Below, piece after piece: positions 22,001-37,000 of a DNA stretch of 64,000 bases. This DNA comes from Paragorgia papillata (taxonomy: Eukaryota > Cnidaria > Anthozoa > Scleralcyonacea > Coralliidae). A program made the position numbers and the translations under genes. Location of the stretch: contig JAWNZC010000314.1 of assembly GCA_035771165.1 (NCBI GenBank), positions 558,001 through 622,000 of the forward strand, given 5' to 3'. Below the pieces are notes generated by a model. It was given only the letters and a program-made list of their open reading frames with translations, was not told the origin of the DNA and made no database searches. Position 1 is the first letter of the stretch. Each line of letters begins with the position of its first letter.

Positions 22001-25000
22001 CTAGAATTCTAGCTGGTGGGCCCTAAAAATTTGAAGAAAGATGGGCCCCGATGATGTGTAAAACGGCCCTGGAGTAAAGCGTTCGGTCGTGTGCGAAAGC
22101 GCGTTTGCGCGTAAACGTATATAGTTGTGAAATTTAAAACTGCTGTGTGCTCAGTGCTGGAGGCCCTGCAGGTTGCCAATTATATTTCACTGACGAGTAA
22201 CGATGCTAAGTCATGGCTGCAACTATTGGCCAGCTAGGGCCCCGAGCCCTGCGGTACCCGTCAAGCATATACTTCCGGTCTGAGTAACATAGTTCACATT
22301 ATTTCATTGCGCATTTGCGCGTATTGAAACCATAAATATGCCGTAGTCATTGACTGTGAATGGCTGACAAAAGAGCGCATAGTACGCGTGATTCTGGGAA
22401 TGTTCTTCCCAAGAAAAAACATAAAAGTGGGTCTCAAAAGCGACGAGAACAAGAAACAAAGCTCTTATTTGAAAGCTCGAAGAATGTGAAACCGCTAACG
22501 TCCTTCTTCAAAGCCAATGAAACAACAGTCTCAACAGGTAATTTATAATAAATTGTGCCCATGGCTAAAGGCTTACCTTACAACAGCTCGGCAACTTATT
22601 TATTTGTATCTTTATTACTACATATTGGTTAAAGACTTAAAGTATGTTTAGTGATATAGTGATATAGTTATTAAATTGATTTTTCAATTTAGGTAATCTA
22701 ATGTTGAAGCGCTTGAGTTAAGCTTTGTTAGGCACTTAAGTTCGGGCCGACCGTAAAAAATAACGCGAAAAAAAATAAATAAAGCGCCTGCTTTGCAGGC
22801 TAGGCCGACCGCCACCTGCGCTCGCGCAAATAGAAAACTTCAAATTCTTAAATACATTACGGCGGTCTACATCAGCTTTCTTTTGCGCATTCACTCAGAA
22901 ACTTGATAGGAACCGCAAATATATTATTGTTTCATTCGTTTTTAAATTTCTAAGCCCTATATACCGCTATACGGTTATTACGGTATATAATTTGTATGAA
23001 ACCTGAGCGAAGTTGTGCCGCGGGCGCAACACTCTTCGGTAGTTTCCGCCCAAATGCCGGGTAGAATTTCAAATTTCAATCATCTGACATATGTGTGAAT
23101 TTCATCTCCTTAGCTATTACAGTATTGGAAGTTAAGACAGAATGACAGATTATCGAAAATGACGAGTCTTGTTTACGTGCTCGTTGAAAATGCGCAATGA
23201 CGAAATAAATAAGTCTGACCTAGTGACATTTTGTGTAGAAATCCCACCTCCGCTTGGCCCAGGTGACGAGCTAGCAACAGCTAACACGTTAGGAATTCTG
23301 CCAATTAACTTCAAATGATAAACTTGAGGAAATTGATGGCGATGCAGTATCGAAAGTCAACGAAGTGTTCTCTAGCTCAAATCAACCCGAACAAACTATT
23401 TCCACCATCAGAGTAAATATTAGAGTAAATATTAGAGACGCACATGCCATTATGTAATCACACTAAATACAGTTTCTTCTAGGTTTTTAGCTTAATGAAT
23501 ATAAAGTTTCTGCATTCTCATTTACAATTTATCATTTTTATTGGTAGCTGTTTCCACACCCCAATTTTACACCCCCCCCCCCCCCTAAAAGTGGGCCCCT
23601 AGCATATCATTTCCCGGGCCCTATTTGAGAGCCACGCCGCCCCTGCCTTAAAGTCTTCGCTACCAGAGGTTTCACCCTAAACGGGATCATCAGGCGATCA
23701 TCAGGCGACATCAGGCGATATATATATATATATACATACATACAGGTCGACCGCAGTCGGTCGCATGGTCAAACTTGGTTCGGATCGCTATCGGATCTAA
23801 GAATTTCGGACCGGATTCGGATTTCAAGCTGTCGGATTGTAACTATCCGATCCGATGCACACCTCTAATGAGTAATGATCATCTTTTGATAACACTTCTA
23901 GCTAAAATTATGTAATATTTGACATGCGAAATGTATTTCAGACACTCACCTGCCACCTATTCGTCCAAAACAAGTTGATATCTCCGACCACTGGGAGAGA
24001 AGAGGGTCTATTCATCAAGACAAACATGTAGAAGAAGTTATTGTGGAGCAAGGTTTGGACCATCTGCGTCTTGTATGTGCCATTGAGCCAGCATTGCCTC
24101 TTACAGAAGAACATTTTAGACTGAGAAATGATTTGGTCAGATTTGAGAAACTTTATCCAGAACGTTATGTTGTTACTGGCATGCGATATTGGTCAGACGA
24201 TCAGCAGAAGACCGCCGTGGCATTGGATACTCGTAGTGCTGGCTTGTTTGGGACCTATACTTGTACCTATGGACATATTAGGAAAACGGTTGAAGTATTA
24301 GGTAGGCTGAAATAAACTGGGTCAGTTCAGTGAACTTAATCAGACACAGTGCTTAAAAGCTGTTTTCCATTACGTCCGGTTTGCTCGCGCGGGCGAAGCG
24401 TGCATTGTTCAGTTCGCTTTGGGAGTTGAAAATTTCCCGCAACTTTCAAAGCCCGCTCCGCCCGCGTGGGCAAAGCGCACGTAATAAAAATGGCCTTAAA
24501 GCCTGTTTTCCACGAGGCGGAAATTTTCTTTGTCTTGTGATTTCTCGGGTGGAACTAATCAGAGTTGGAAAAAGTATTCAACCTTCCTCTGGATGGGTTT
24601 TTAAGTTTGGATAACCTTCCTCAAAATATATAGCGAGAATTTTGTATTTTGCAACGTTCATAAATACTGCGTGACTTTTACAGTACCTTGGTTTTCTAGG
24701 TTTTCCTAACTGCCCTCGACTGCTGCGAAGATACAGACATCACAGCAGACATCAGCGTACATGTTTCACACATGTAAACTTGTGCTGCCACTGCCAGTGC
24801 TGCATAATTATTGGTTAGCCAATGTTTTTCTGCAAATCGCATTTCTTCTCGACACCTTGCTTGATCAATTGTAACTTTCTCAGATTACCGAATGTGTTGT
24901 TTCACGTGTTTTCACTTTAAACCTTCCTCACTAAAGTAAACCTTCCTCACCCGCCGCATACCCGCAGCTTTTTTTCCAACTCTGGAACTAATTAGAAAAG

Positions 25001-28000
25001 ACAAAGAAAAATTCCGCTCCGCGCGCAAAAATTCCGCCTAGTGGAAAACCGGTGAAGAGCGGTGCTCTGTTTGGCGCTAAAAAACGTCGCGTCAAAAGGG
25101 ACGCTCACTATCGATTCCGCACGAACTAAAGGCATTTTCCCACTATAGGCGAATTTTTTCGTGCGAAACGACTTTTTCTTTTGTCAAAAACTCAGACTGG
25201 AACTAATTAGAAATTTATTAAATTTTAACAATAGAAAGTGGATTCGCGCGAAAAATAAATATGAAATTTAAAAATATAAAAAAATTAAAATATATAATTT
25301 AGGCAGGTTGAAGTTTCCATGTAAAATGTACGCAGTCTGAAGTTTGCATATAAAATTTAGGCAGATTGAAGTTTGCATATAAAACTCACGAAGTCTGAAG
25401 TTTGCGTATAAAATTCACGCAGTCTGAAGAGTGCTAATATTAAATTTATGCAGTCTGAAGTTTGCATAGAAAATTCACGCAGTCTGAAGTTTGCTTCGGC
25501 TTCATGTTAAATTCACGCAGTCTGAAGTTTGCTTAATATTAAATTCACGCAGTCTGAAGTTTGCTTCATATTAAATTCACGCAGTCTGAAGTTTGCATAA
25601 TTATAAAATTTACGCAGTCTGAAGTTTGCATAATTATAAAATTTACGCAGTCTGAAGTTTGCTTAATATTAAATTCACGCAGTCTGAAGTTTGTTTCATA
25701 TTAAATTTACGCAGTCTGAAGTTCGGGTATAAAATTTAGGCAGTTTGAAGTTTGCATATACGATTTAGGCAGTTTGAAGTTTGCATATAAAATTTACGCA
25801 GTCTGAAGTTTGCATATAAAATTCGCGCAGTCTGAAGTTTGCATAATTATAAAATTCACGCAGTCTGCATGTTTGCATATAAAATTCACGCAATCTGAAG
25901 TTTGCATAATTATAAAATTTACGCAGTCTGCATGTTTGCATATAAAATTCACGCAGTCTGAAGTTTGCATAATTATAAAATTTACGCAGTCTGCATGTTT
26001 GCATATAAAATTCACGCAATCTGAAGTTTGCATAATTATAAAATTTACGCAGACTGCATGTTTGCATATAAAATTCACGCAATCTGAAGTTTGCATAATT
26101 ATAAAATTTACGCAGTCTGCATGTTTGCATATAAAATTCACGCAGTCTGAAGTTTGCATATAAAATTCACGCAGTCTGAAGTTTGCATAATTATAAAATT
26201 TACGCAGTCTGAAGTTTGCATATAAAATTCACGCAGTCTGAAGTTTGCATAATTATAAAATTTACGCAGTCTGAAGTTTGCATATAAAATTCACGCAGTC
26301 TGAAGTTTGCATAATTATAAAATTTACGCAGTCTGAAGTTTGCGTAATTATAAAATTCACGCAGTCTGAAGTTTGCATAATTATAAAATTTACGCAGTCT
26401 GAAGTTTGCGTAGTTATAAAATTTACGCAGTCTGAAGTTTGCATAATTATAAAATTCACGCCGTCTGAAGTTTGCATAATTATAAAATTCACGCAGTCTG
26501 AAGTTTGCATAATTATAAAATTTACGCAGTCTGAAGTTTGCATAATTATAAAATTCACGCAGTCTGAAGTTTGCGTAAAAGTCACAAAAACTTGTAGTGA
26601 ATGAAGCGTATCATATTCCGTTGCTCTGACGGCAGTAGCTTTAATTCTGCCTAGGAGTTTGTTCGTTGGTGCAGAATCAATACCAAGCGAGGCTTTTAAC
26701 GCCAAATGGGGTCACCTCCCTAGGCTCCCTTTAGGACTGGTTATGTTCTATGATTATAAAAAAGTAATGGAAATGGGAACGAAACTGTTAGAATGCGTTG
26801 TTGCAATCAAGTGTAAAATAACTATGTAATATTACAGTATTCGACATTGTAGAAATATTTAAAGCATGGTTTTAGCTATTTTTCTAAAAAAAAACGTTTG
26901 TTGATTTTTTTACATACGATGATGTCTGCCTTCAGCCGAGAACAATGATGTCTTAAAAGATTTTCCAGCTCCAAGAACTCTGGAAGAGATGTTTTCATTT
27001 GGTTTTGTCAAGAAAAATGTAGCTGGTGAAACCTCGTTACAACCAGTATGTATGGACAGTAATTATAAGTAAGCTAGGGTTATTAGTGATTAAATTGTCC
27101 CCGATGGAAGTCGCGTCAGGGCCGTTGGCCCGAGGGACTCTCGCAAACTCTTCCGAGTCTTGAGGGGCATTAATTAACAATTATTCACCGAATATCGTTT
27201 ACTGTAGTAATAGTATAATAAATACACATTTTCGTACTTTTAGGAACAGCATTTTCTTTAAAATTGTTAATTTCCTCGTCTGTCGCATTGACAAATTGGC
27301 TGGCGGCCATTTTGAATAAACGCTGTAGGTGATTATCGAGAATTAATCCGAAGGAGCTCGACCAATCGGCGCGCGCGATTTTCTATAATCACCTGTGTAT
27401 TAAATTTTACTAATCACTAATAACCCGAAGTGTCATGCATTTGTATAGGTAATCGTATGGGGCCGAGGAAAATTAAGGTTTAATTTCACGAGTGTTTTCA
27501 ACATTCTATACAAAATTGTCCGAGTCGCGGAGCGACGAGGGTAATTTGTAAGATTTTGAAAACACGAGTGAAATTAAAGCTTAATTTTACGAGAACTCAT
27601 GCGATTATGTGTTAATAATATAGCGGGGAAAATTATTCAAGAGCTATATTATGTCCAGAAAATGACGAAGTACATGTACCTTATCACGGTCGGTGTTCGG
27701 CGACATTCCAAATTTCCCTCGCTCTGTCGCTGTGCATGTAGCTTTCTTTTTGTAAACACGGGCAAAAGTTCGTAGTGTATTCATTTTCACTAATAGTTTA
27801 CACTCCTTCAATGGTTTAAATTAGTTCAAAGTAAACAAAAAAGCATTTTCAGACCGAAAAACTTTGCAGATTTGTTGAAAAAAGTCAGTACTCCGAGGTT
27901 CACTGTTGCTTAGTAACCAAGCGACCAATCACATGCAAGAACTGCTGATCAAGGAACCAATCAAGTGCAAGTAATTTTGCCCTGAATTGCAAAAAAATGT

Positions 28001-31000
28001 CCTCTTCATTAGCCAATCATATTCAAGTAGTAATTTTACCCTCTGTATTATTAGATTTGTAATCACATGGTCACCGAGGAAATAAACAAAAGAATGGACA
28101 CATGCGCAAACTAAGACAAATTATTATCCCATAACTTTTGTTTTGGAGGCTAAAACAAGATTAAATATAGAGGATGAATTCAGCTTTGCAACAATCTTGA
28201 CAAGGTTGTTCAGATCACAACAGTTAATAGGAGAGACTCCTTCTGTTAACGGTGTTCACGCCCTTTCTTTAGCAGTATGCCGATGATTATAAGGGGCGAT
28301 TTCCTCATTAAAGGACTGGGGGCTAATCATCCTTACTTGCAGCCAGTGGCTGAATTGCGAAGGACGCAGATCAACGTGGCCGTGTCGAGGCATACCAAAG
28401 GCGCTCCAAGCAGCCGCCAACGACACAGTTCAGACCACGGATCACAGCTAAGATGTTAGGTGTTGATTTTATGGAGGGAGGAAAACCGGAGAACCCGGCG
28501 AAAAACCCTCGAAGCACAGGAGAGACCAACTACCACTCTACTCACATGAGTCCAAGCCCGACAACGAGGTCATTCCCAAGCGGTCACCCATCCAAGTACT
28601 AACCCCGTCTAACCGGGCTTAACTTTTTGGTGAGAGGCAGCGCGCTAACAGCACACGCCACCCGTGCTCATTAATAGTAATAAGATAGCCCTGTGGTTAT
28701 TACAGGCAACCAGTACTTTAGTCCAATTGTATTCAGTTTGTTCAAAATGAAAGAATAAAGTGTGTGAGTTTCAGAGACGTTTAGTCTAATTGTCCCGCAT
28801 GATCAGTAGCGACGTTCAGATCACACTTCCACTACCGCTACCGTAAATATAGTTAAGCATGTCAAATATTGTTTTTACGTTCAGTAATGGTCGCAGGTTT
28901 CAAACCTAGTGCAAAAAGAAAGCGTTTTGTTACGATACCAGGATTAAAACCAACTACGACTACAGAACGAAAAAACGAACATTTACATCAGCTTAACCAC
29001 ATTTACGGTAGCAGTAGCGGTAGTGGAAGTGTGATCTGAACCTCGCTATTAATACTGGATGAAGGACGTTTAGAACTAAACGTCCCTCATACACTAGTAT
29101 TGATGATGGAAATACACATTAATCGTCCCTCTTGATACAAATCGGGGTGACCATGTAATTATTTCAATAACTTGAAATTTAGTTATTACATATGTACATT
29201 AACTGTCTTTTTGCTATGTATAACTCTCACTGCTGGTCATTGGTTGATTTATGGTCACATGACGTTTTTGTGATTTAAGTGCATTTGTGATTGGTCGACA
29301 GGTTATTGGAAACAAAGACTTTGACTGCCATGAAGAAAACTCCGACGCAAAACCGTCATCAGGTAAAATGATAAAACTAGATTGTTATATACCTTTAATA
29401 TCTTTTGCGGGACGTAATTTCCGCGATTGGAGAAAAATTTCGCTGACAAAAACTCCAATTACCAAAGTCAGACAAAAAAACTCACATTCTATTTTTTCTG
29501 AATTTGGTAATTGTGGGTTTTGTCAGTGAAATGAGAAATTAGTCTACTTGTAAATAAATCTTTAACTTGGAAAAACAACTTATATATTAAAATAAAAGTA
29601 GCGTGCTGCGTAGGCAGTGTAGAAACAACAACCGAAATATAGTAAGGTTAGATATACTGCCAAAACAGAGAACGTAGGAATCTAACGTTTCGAGCGAAGG
29701 CCCTTCGTCATGTTAATAATAATTGTCAGTTGTTTGCTGTACAAGCTGTGTTAGTTAGTAATACTCTGAGCGGGACTCGAACCCGCAACCTTCTGAAAGG
29801 TTGTGTCCCGCTTAGAGCTCAGAGTTTTTCTGAGTATTACTAACTAACACAGCTTGTACAGCAAACAACTGACAATTATAACTTATATATTGTCCTGTAA
29901 AGTAAATTATCACGTCGGGTATTGTTATTTTGTCGGCGGTGGTGTAATTTAATATACAGTAGTTTGAACACAGCTGTTTGAAAAACGTTTAATTGTGCAG
30001 GGGTTAAAAAATATAGGTGTTTGGACCGATAGTACGCCGACATTAACCTGGCGTACACCAAGCATCTAGCAAGACGTACGATGTCGTACATGAGCTCCTT
30101 CATGTTTTCTTCACAAACGACGAACGTTCGCCTCTTCGCTGACCGCCATCTTTAATATATTACAGAGGTCTTGTTTTTTTTACACGAATAGGGAGGAGAC
30201 TATGGTTAATTTGAATATTTGAACGCGCAAAAAATTTCTAAAGTCCTCATCCAATTTCAAAATGGAAACTGGAGTTGCACCTCGTGTTGTTATTATAAGT
30301 TATATATAGAATAATAACATGGACGCGCGGAAATATGAAATTTATTTCGAAAAAAATAGTCCTATTTCCCCACCAAAATAGAGCAGTAAACTCTGTTATT
30401 ATATGGCTGGGTTTGATTTCCGGTCCGTACGCAAAACGACGCACGCTGATTGGTTCATGAGAGGTCGGGATTTTACGATATTGACCTCCGGTCAATACAC
30501 TTTTTTCTCGGCCCTGTAAGTTTTGGCGAGAAAATGTCTGAGTTGATTTGAATACAAATAAAAGAAAACTAAGGTATCTTTTTCAAATATTCTGAACTAT
30601 AAAATGTGTTGGAACATTACTGCTGGTTTTCTTTAAAGCCTGTTTATCTAAAAACACGACAAATAAAAGCCGAACTGGTGTAAACAAGAAGGCCAAGAAG
30701 CGACACGAAAAAGTTGACAGGTAAGGTAAACAGAATACTCCGAAGACAAAAACAACGCTCGAAACTTAAAAATAGAATGAACCAATGGCCATATAATAAA
30801 TTCCTTATTAACCTCGTTTGCTCGGTCTGTACGGGAAAGTATTTGCCCTCGGTTTTATCGCACAAACCTCAGACAAATACTTTCCTGATAGACCTCGCAC
30901 TCGGTTAATAAGTCCTTAATACGTTTCATGATAATCGACACATGTGAGATTATCGTAAATAATCACACATGTGAGATTATCGTTTTTATTAGTGGCGGAA

Positions 31001-34000
31001 ACATCAATAAAACACTCTTTATATAATAAAAATAGATAATCGCGTGCGACGCGTTTTCATTTCTTAAATACAGCAAATAAATATAATATAGAAAAAAATC
31101 GGTGCTAATATATTGCTAATTTGTAGTTGGGAAACTGGTTTAGAAATCGTACGTCAACGTCGATAGAGCTAACGTACGCCAATTTGGCTACCAAACGTAC
31201 GACCTCGTACTCTCTTTCTAAAAATTTTTTTTTAACCCCTGAATTTCACATTTTAGTGCACAAATTGACTCCGTCCGACATAGATGTTGTCGCAACTCTT
31301 GGTGATTCTATTATGGTAAAGTATATATTAAATATTTGTTTTAGAAGTTCGTATAAGTCTATAAAAACGTTACATAGATGAGAAGAGTTTTAAAATAGAA
31401 GAGAACAAATCTATAGTATGAGAGGTTGAAAAAGAGTTGCACGTAGCAGAATTTTGGTACATCATAGTGATTTTTTTTCTTTCAGGTTGGCTTAGGTGCC
31501 AGAGCGGAATCCATGTCTCACTTTTTCACAGAGTACCGTGGAATATCGTGGAGGTACTGTAAATTCATTCACCATAGTAAAATAAGTTAAACAGACCCGA
31601 ATTTTTGAAATATACTTGACGTTTAAATTATTTGTTTCAGAAATTGGATAATATTATAATGCATGTATTTCTTTAACTTATACATGTAGCACATTGCAAT
31701 GTACTGTTCATGTACACACGAACACAAAGTAACACTATAGTTAATAGAAAATAGAGATGGTTTGGAAAAAACTTCAAGCGGTTAACAATCGAACTACGAT
31801 TCATGTTGAAAGGTACCTACAGGCGCACAAATCCTTTGTTTTAGCTTTATCAATATTTAAGTAGTACGGTTGAGCGATTGAACTCAAACATTTGAGTTCG
31901 ATGTATGACATTATATACTGCTAGCTATTGGACGATTGCTTTTTTATACAGAAAACACAATATGTTCAGTAACCGTGAAAGTGCACAAGTTTATATAAAC
32001 CTGAACATAAAATAAAACAATGACTTTTCTCGAGCTTCCAAACCAGGTTTATTTTCTATTAACTATGATTAAGACCAGGATATTGTTATTGACGTAAACA
32101 TGAAGTTGAGGGTCATTAAGGTACAACTGCAGTTGAGCAGTCACCGACGTTTAGTTTATATGTAATAGTGCTTTTATATGCGTTGGTCGGCGATTTTCGA
32201 TCATCACGTTTTTCCAAAAATTGGCCCGTGTCTGCAGGCTCAATTCCAGCATAAACCCTAGTCTTAGACGCCTTCTCGTGCGGTCAGCGAACGCGTGGTG
32301 CCTAAACTGCAGTTTATCCAAACGTAAAAAAGTTATGTAGAGTGTAGGCTGTTGCACATAATTCTTTAAATAACTCATTTATAATTCATGAGGAAAACAC
32401 AAATTAAAGAAATCAGTACCATGTCCATGGTTTTATACATTCGTTGGCACCTAAGCGTGTACACCGCCCGTCAAAACATTTTCTAAATTTATGCATTACA
32501 CTTGAATGCCACTGACAGCATATTTATGACAGGTAAAATGTTGTTTTGGAACACAGTGTTGATATTTATCTGGGGTGATTAATTCTTTGAAAGTTTTCAT
32601 GGCGATAATGTAATATAGATTATTTTTGTGGAAACACCATGAAGAATATTTATTTGGTAAGCTAATTCAGCCTGAGTCAACAGACTGAAATGCTATAAAT
32701 ATTTTACATGGTGTTTCCACAAAAATAATCTACATGTATATATGATCTGGGGTGAGTTGTACAAAGCCGAGATACCTTATCTAGTTGATAAGTTCTAGCT
32801 AAAGAACAGCACTAATCATGCTTTGAACAATCTAATATAAAATTTTATCCACTGAATAATTATGTACCTGATAGTGCTGTTCAGTGGATAAAAGTTAAAT
32901 TGGGTTGTTCAAGGCACCACTAGAGTGGTTCTCTAGCTAGGATTTATCCACCAGATAAGCTATCCGGGCTTCGTACAAAAATCTGAATTTTACAAGTTCA
33001 CTTCATGTATTACTTGGGGGCATGTTTATAATGCTAATATATGCTATGTTTTGGAAACAGACAGTAAAGATGTATGTATAGTATGTGCCATGTTCAAATT
33101 AGCAATACATGTATAAAATGATTTAAAATACTGAACTATCATTTTTTGTGTGTGTCTGTGTGCTTTTCACACATTTTCATGCATTGCTTCTCAAGTCTAT
33201 ATCTCGTTCTGTACTTAACAGCGGTAGTCACATGTACGCATTACGTACCTATTTTTTGTTTAGCAATGGTGGCGATTCGTCTCTTCAAGATGTTGTGACA
33301 TTACCTAGTAAGTTAAATGTTAACAGTATTCTATTTCACACTGCAACAATATCGCATTGCTATTGAGGTATGGGGAGAATTCGGCGATACGACAAGAGCT
33401 GCAGTGCAAATGTTTACAATTGGGTGGGAAGGCAGGTAGGCAAAAATGTAACGGGATCATTTTCATGATAAATCAGGCACTATCAGGAATCACGATAACC
33501 CTTCCGACAAGACGCTTGGGTCAGGCGTTCACTCGGGCTACGTATACGTAACTGGCAAGTCATGTTCACTTGTGTGAAGTGTGCACCACATTCACCCTTC
33601 GGTCAGGCTCGCGCACTTGCCGCAAGTGTGCGGAGCCTGAATCGAAGGGTGAATGTGGTGCACACTTCACACAGGTGAACATATTTACGATCAAGAGAGT
33701 TGTCAGCCACATCACTGTTAATTAAACTACAAAGTCAGTCAGTTTCGAAATCTACCCACAACGTGCAAGAACACTTGATCAAAAGGCAAAGCTGTTCAAC
33801 TTTTTGTCCAACTCCAAAAGGGAAAGGAGCAAAGAACTTACAACATGCCTCACGGCCTTTCTCAGTCTCGCTGGAAGCATGAATAATAGCGGAAGGAAAA
33901 AGTGCAAAAATGCAAAATCGTGACACCCAAAAAGGAGCCAAAACCTAGACTCGGCCGAGCACAGGTAGCTCGAATAATAATACTGTGTTGCGTCGCACAC

Positions 34001-37000
34001 TTTGTAGCCTACACCACTGTACTTGAACACAGTGACAATTTATTCATAGTTTGTTGACCCTTTATACGCGATGCTCTAATTTATGCAGTGAGAATAGTAT
34101 ATATTTATATTCGTGATTTTTTACATTATATATATTATTCTCAGTATTAACTATTAGATATTTCTTTAATCTTAAAAAATAATATTAAAAATAATAATCT
34201 TAAAAGGGCCCTTTCCTTTTTAATCTTAAGATATATTAAAGAGATTCAATTCACGATTGAGAGGCTATTCAACAAGTACAGGCAGATATTATGACAAAAA
34301 TTCTGGTTTAAACATGGCCGCTGTGCATTCGACGTCCAGGTACGTTTTGTGGAGTTAAAAATGCTATGATGAACGAGCATGATAAAATTATTTCATTATA
34401 TATATATATACTGCATGACTTTCCGAGACGTCTATCTATTGACGAGTAAAATCGTCTGGCGTTAAGCCTGGTTTCCATTCAGTGCTTTTTATCGTGCGAT
34501 CGACATTTTGTTATCGCTTTCTTTTGTCTTGTGGGCTCTCGACTGGATCCGTTCCACCCGATGGCTCATGAGACAAAGAAAGCGATCGCAAAAAGTCGCT
34601 CGCTCGACAAAAAAAGCTGAATGGAAATCCGCCTTCAGACAGAGTATAGGCCTGCGCTAAACGTCGCACAATAGACGAATTTAATTCGAATTAACTTCGT
34701 CGGTAATGCGACGTAAATGCGACGTCGAGTTAAACGTCGAATTTCAATCGAATTTAATTGTTTTTACTTGGACTCATGGAGCCTGAAAACGGCTTCTTGA
34801 AAACATGGCGCCGAATTGTCACAGACTGAAGAGAAACATTTTATTCGACGCGACGATAATTCGACGTGTAACTCGAACACGCATTATTCGTCGCAGTTTC
34901 GTCGGACAAAATTCAAACAATTAAATTCGCCTGAATTAAATTCGTCTATTGCATGTGCGACGTTTAGCGCAGGCCAAACGCCCGTTTACACGTGTGATTT
35001 TTGATGCGATAAATATCGCCAACTTCTGGTTTAGGTGCATGTTAAGCAATTACGAATGAGCAGAAAAGCGAGGAGGATAAAACCACAGCACAATACACAG
35101 ACTGTTTTTCTACTTAACATGCATCTAAATTAGAAGTTGGCGATATTTATCGCATCAAAAATCGCAAGTGTAAACACGCCTTAAAGAGATGAAGTTGTGT
35201 CACAAGAACAATGTGCATGCATGGAAGGGTTAATTTAGAACGTCTTGTGTTATTAATTTAGGGATTTAGAAGAGCAAGTGAGTGATCTTATTGATAAAAT
35301 AAAACGAGACAAGGTAAAGGACATTTATTAATTATTATTCTTTGAAGATTTATTCGTGTTTGTGAAGAAATCAAAATGATAGAGTAACATATTTTGCAGT
35401 TTTTGGTTTCCTTGCTTCGTTCTTGAGATATGTCAGTTTGTTCGTTATGTTAATTGCAAATCTTGTGACGTACAGTACCCGTGCATAACGACTTATCGAA
35501 AAAAGGTATACATCTTTGATGCAATCAAACGAAACTACTTGAAATCCTGCATGTTTGGTGTTGTGGGAGAAACACGCACGCGCTTCCTTCAATTAAGTTT
35601 GGTTTGATAATATCAAAGATATATAGCTTTTTTCGATAAGTCATTATGCACGTGTACGTCACAAGATTTGCAATTAACATATCAAACAAACTGAAATATC
35701 TCAAGAACGAAGCAAGGAAATCAAAAATTACAAAAGATGTTACTTTGCCATTTTAAGGGGCTGTTTATATGGAGGCGAGTTACTCGGTCAGCCGAGTTAC
35801 CCGGTTTGCCGGGATAAACTTTACGTTCTGTTTATATGAAAGCGAGTTGTAAGCGGGTTGTAATATTTGAGATGATTCTCATCAACAAAAGTGACATGAA
35901 GTAACGAATATAGAAAATTCATCCCGCTATGCAGAGTTACCCGGGGAAAAGTGTTTATATGGGGAAATGTTTATTCCGCTTTGCCGAGATCCCGGCTGCC
36001 ACTGCCGAGTTCTCGCCAGGGCGAGTTACCCGTCTGTCTCATACACTGCGGTGGGAAAAACAGTGTTTGCTCTACCGACCGGGAACTCGCCATGTGCCGA
36101 GGAACTCGGCTGGCCGGGTAACTCGCCTCCATATAAACAGGCCCTTAGTGTTCTTTCAAATAAGACAAACTTAATTTTCGTATCATATGCACTTTAAACT
36201 GGCCATATTTGGTAATAAAGTAGAGTGCAGCTGCTGTGTAGGCAGTGTTTTGGATGGAGCAAAGTGAAAAGGTGGTAAACTGCCGAGGGGTTTTTATAGT
36301 AACGAAATCCTTCGAGCCGAGCCCTTCATCAGATTAAAATGTCAAACTCTATAAATTCAATAATTGCTTAATATTTGTTGTGATTTTAATAAAACGTATT
36401 AAAAGATGGTAACTGTGGATTTCAATTTTTAATCCTTTCCCGCCACTGAAAACTTGCGCTATGGTTCTTTTCAGGCCATCAGCTTCAAAGATGACTGGAA
36501 GCTCGTCACGGTTATGTTTGGCACAAGAGATCTTTGCCGGCTTTGTGACAACAAGGTACTGTAATTGTTATTCGTCGGGTATAGACGTACGTCAAGCTCA
36601 AATACTCTGATATGCTTTATATACTATATGTTTCTGAGCTATAGACAGGAATTGGACCTGCAACCTTCCGTTTAGACACTCTTAACTACACTCAAACTTA
36701 TATAAAAATTGTGTCCTAAGATCCTGATTGCGCTTTACTTATATGTTACAAATCTTTTATCGTTAATTCTTCTTCTGATGTTTTTCACATGATTCTTAAG
36801 CATGATATATACACTGCATGTCCAACAGCGGTTCCGCGTCACTTTTTCATACGCAAAATAGCCAGAGGCTAATTGCGCTAATTATTCAAATTCCCTTCTA
36901 ATCTCTCCCTCGGTCTTCAACATTACACAACTAAAACTCCTTTGTGGTTCCCATTAACTACACTTTAACGTATAAAAAACTGAGGTTTGGATTGAGAGAT

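Noticed and set aside
25290..26577. CRISPR-like array or repetitive protein gene
   Set aside because: Units abut without unique spacers and vary in length, and the organism is an animal. The ORFs exist in several frames on both strands only because the period is divisible by three.
28580..28625. Genuine 5S rRNA gene
   Set aside because: Only the internal promoter part matches 5S and it is joined to a SINE tail. The same structure recurs at two other places.
30639..30714. Exon-like segment (acceptor AAAG, donor GTAAGG) encoding a Lys/Arg-rich peptide between PLB1-like exons 4 and 5
   Set aside because: Its phase does not allow reading into exon 5, whereas exon 4 joins exon 5 directly in frame and restores the PSSVHKL motif.
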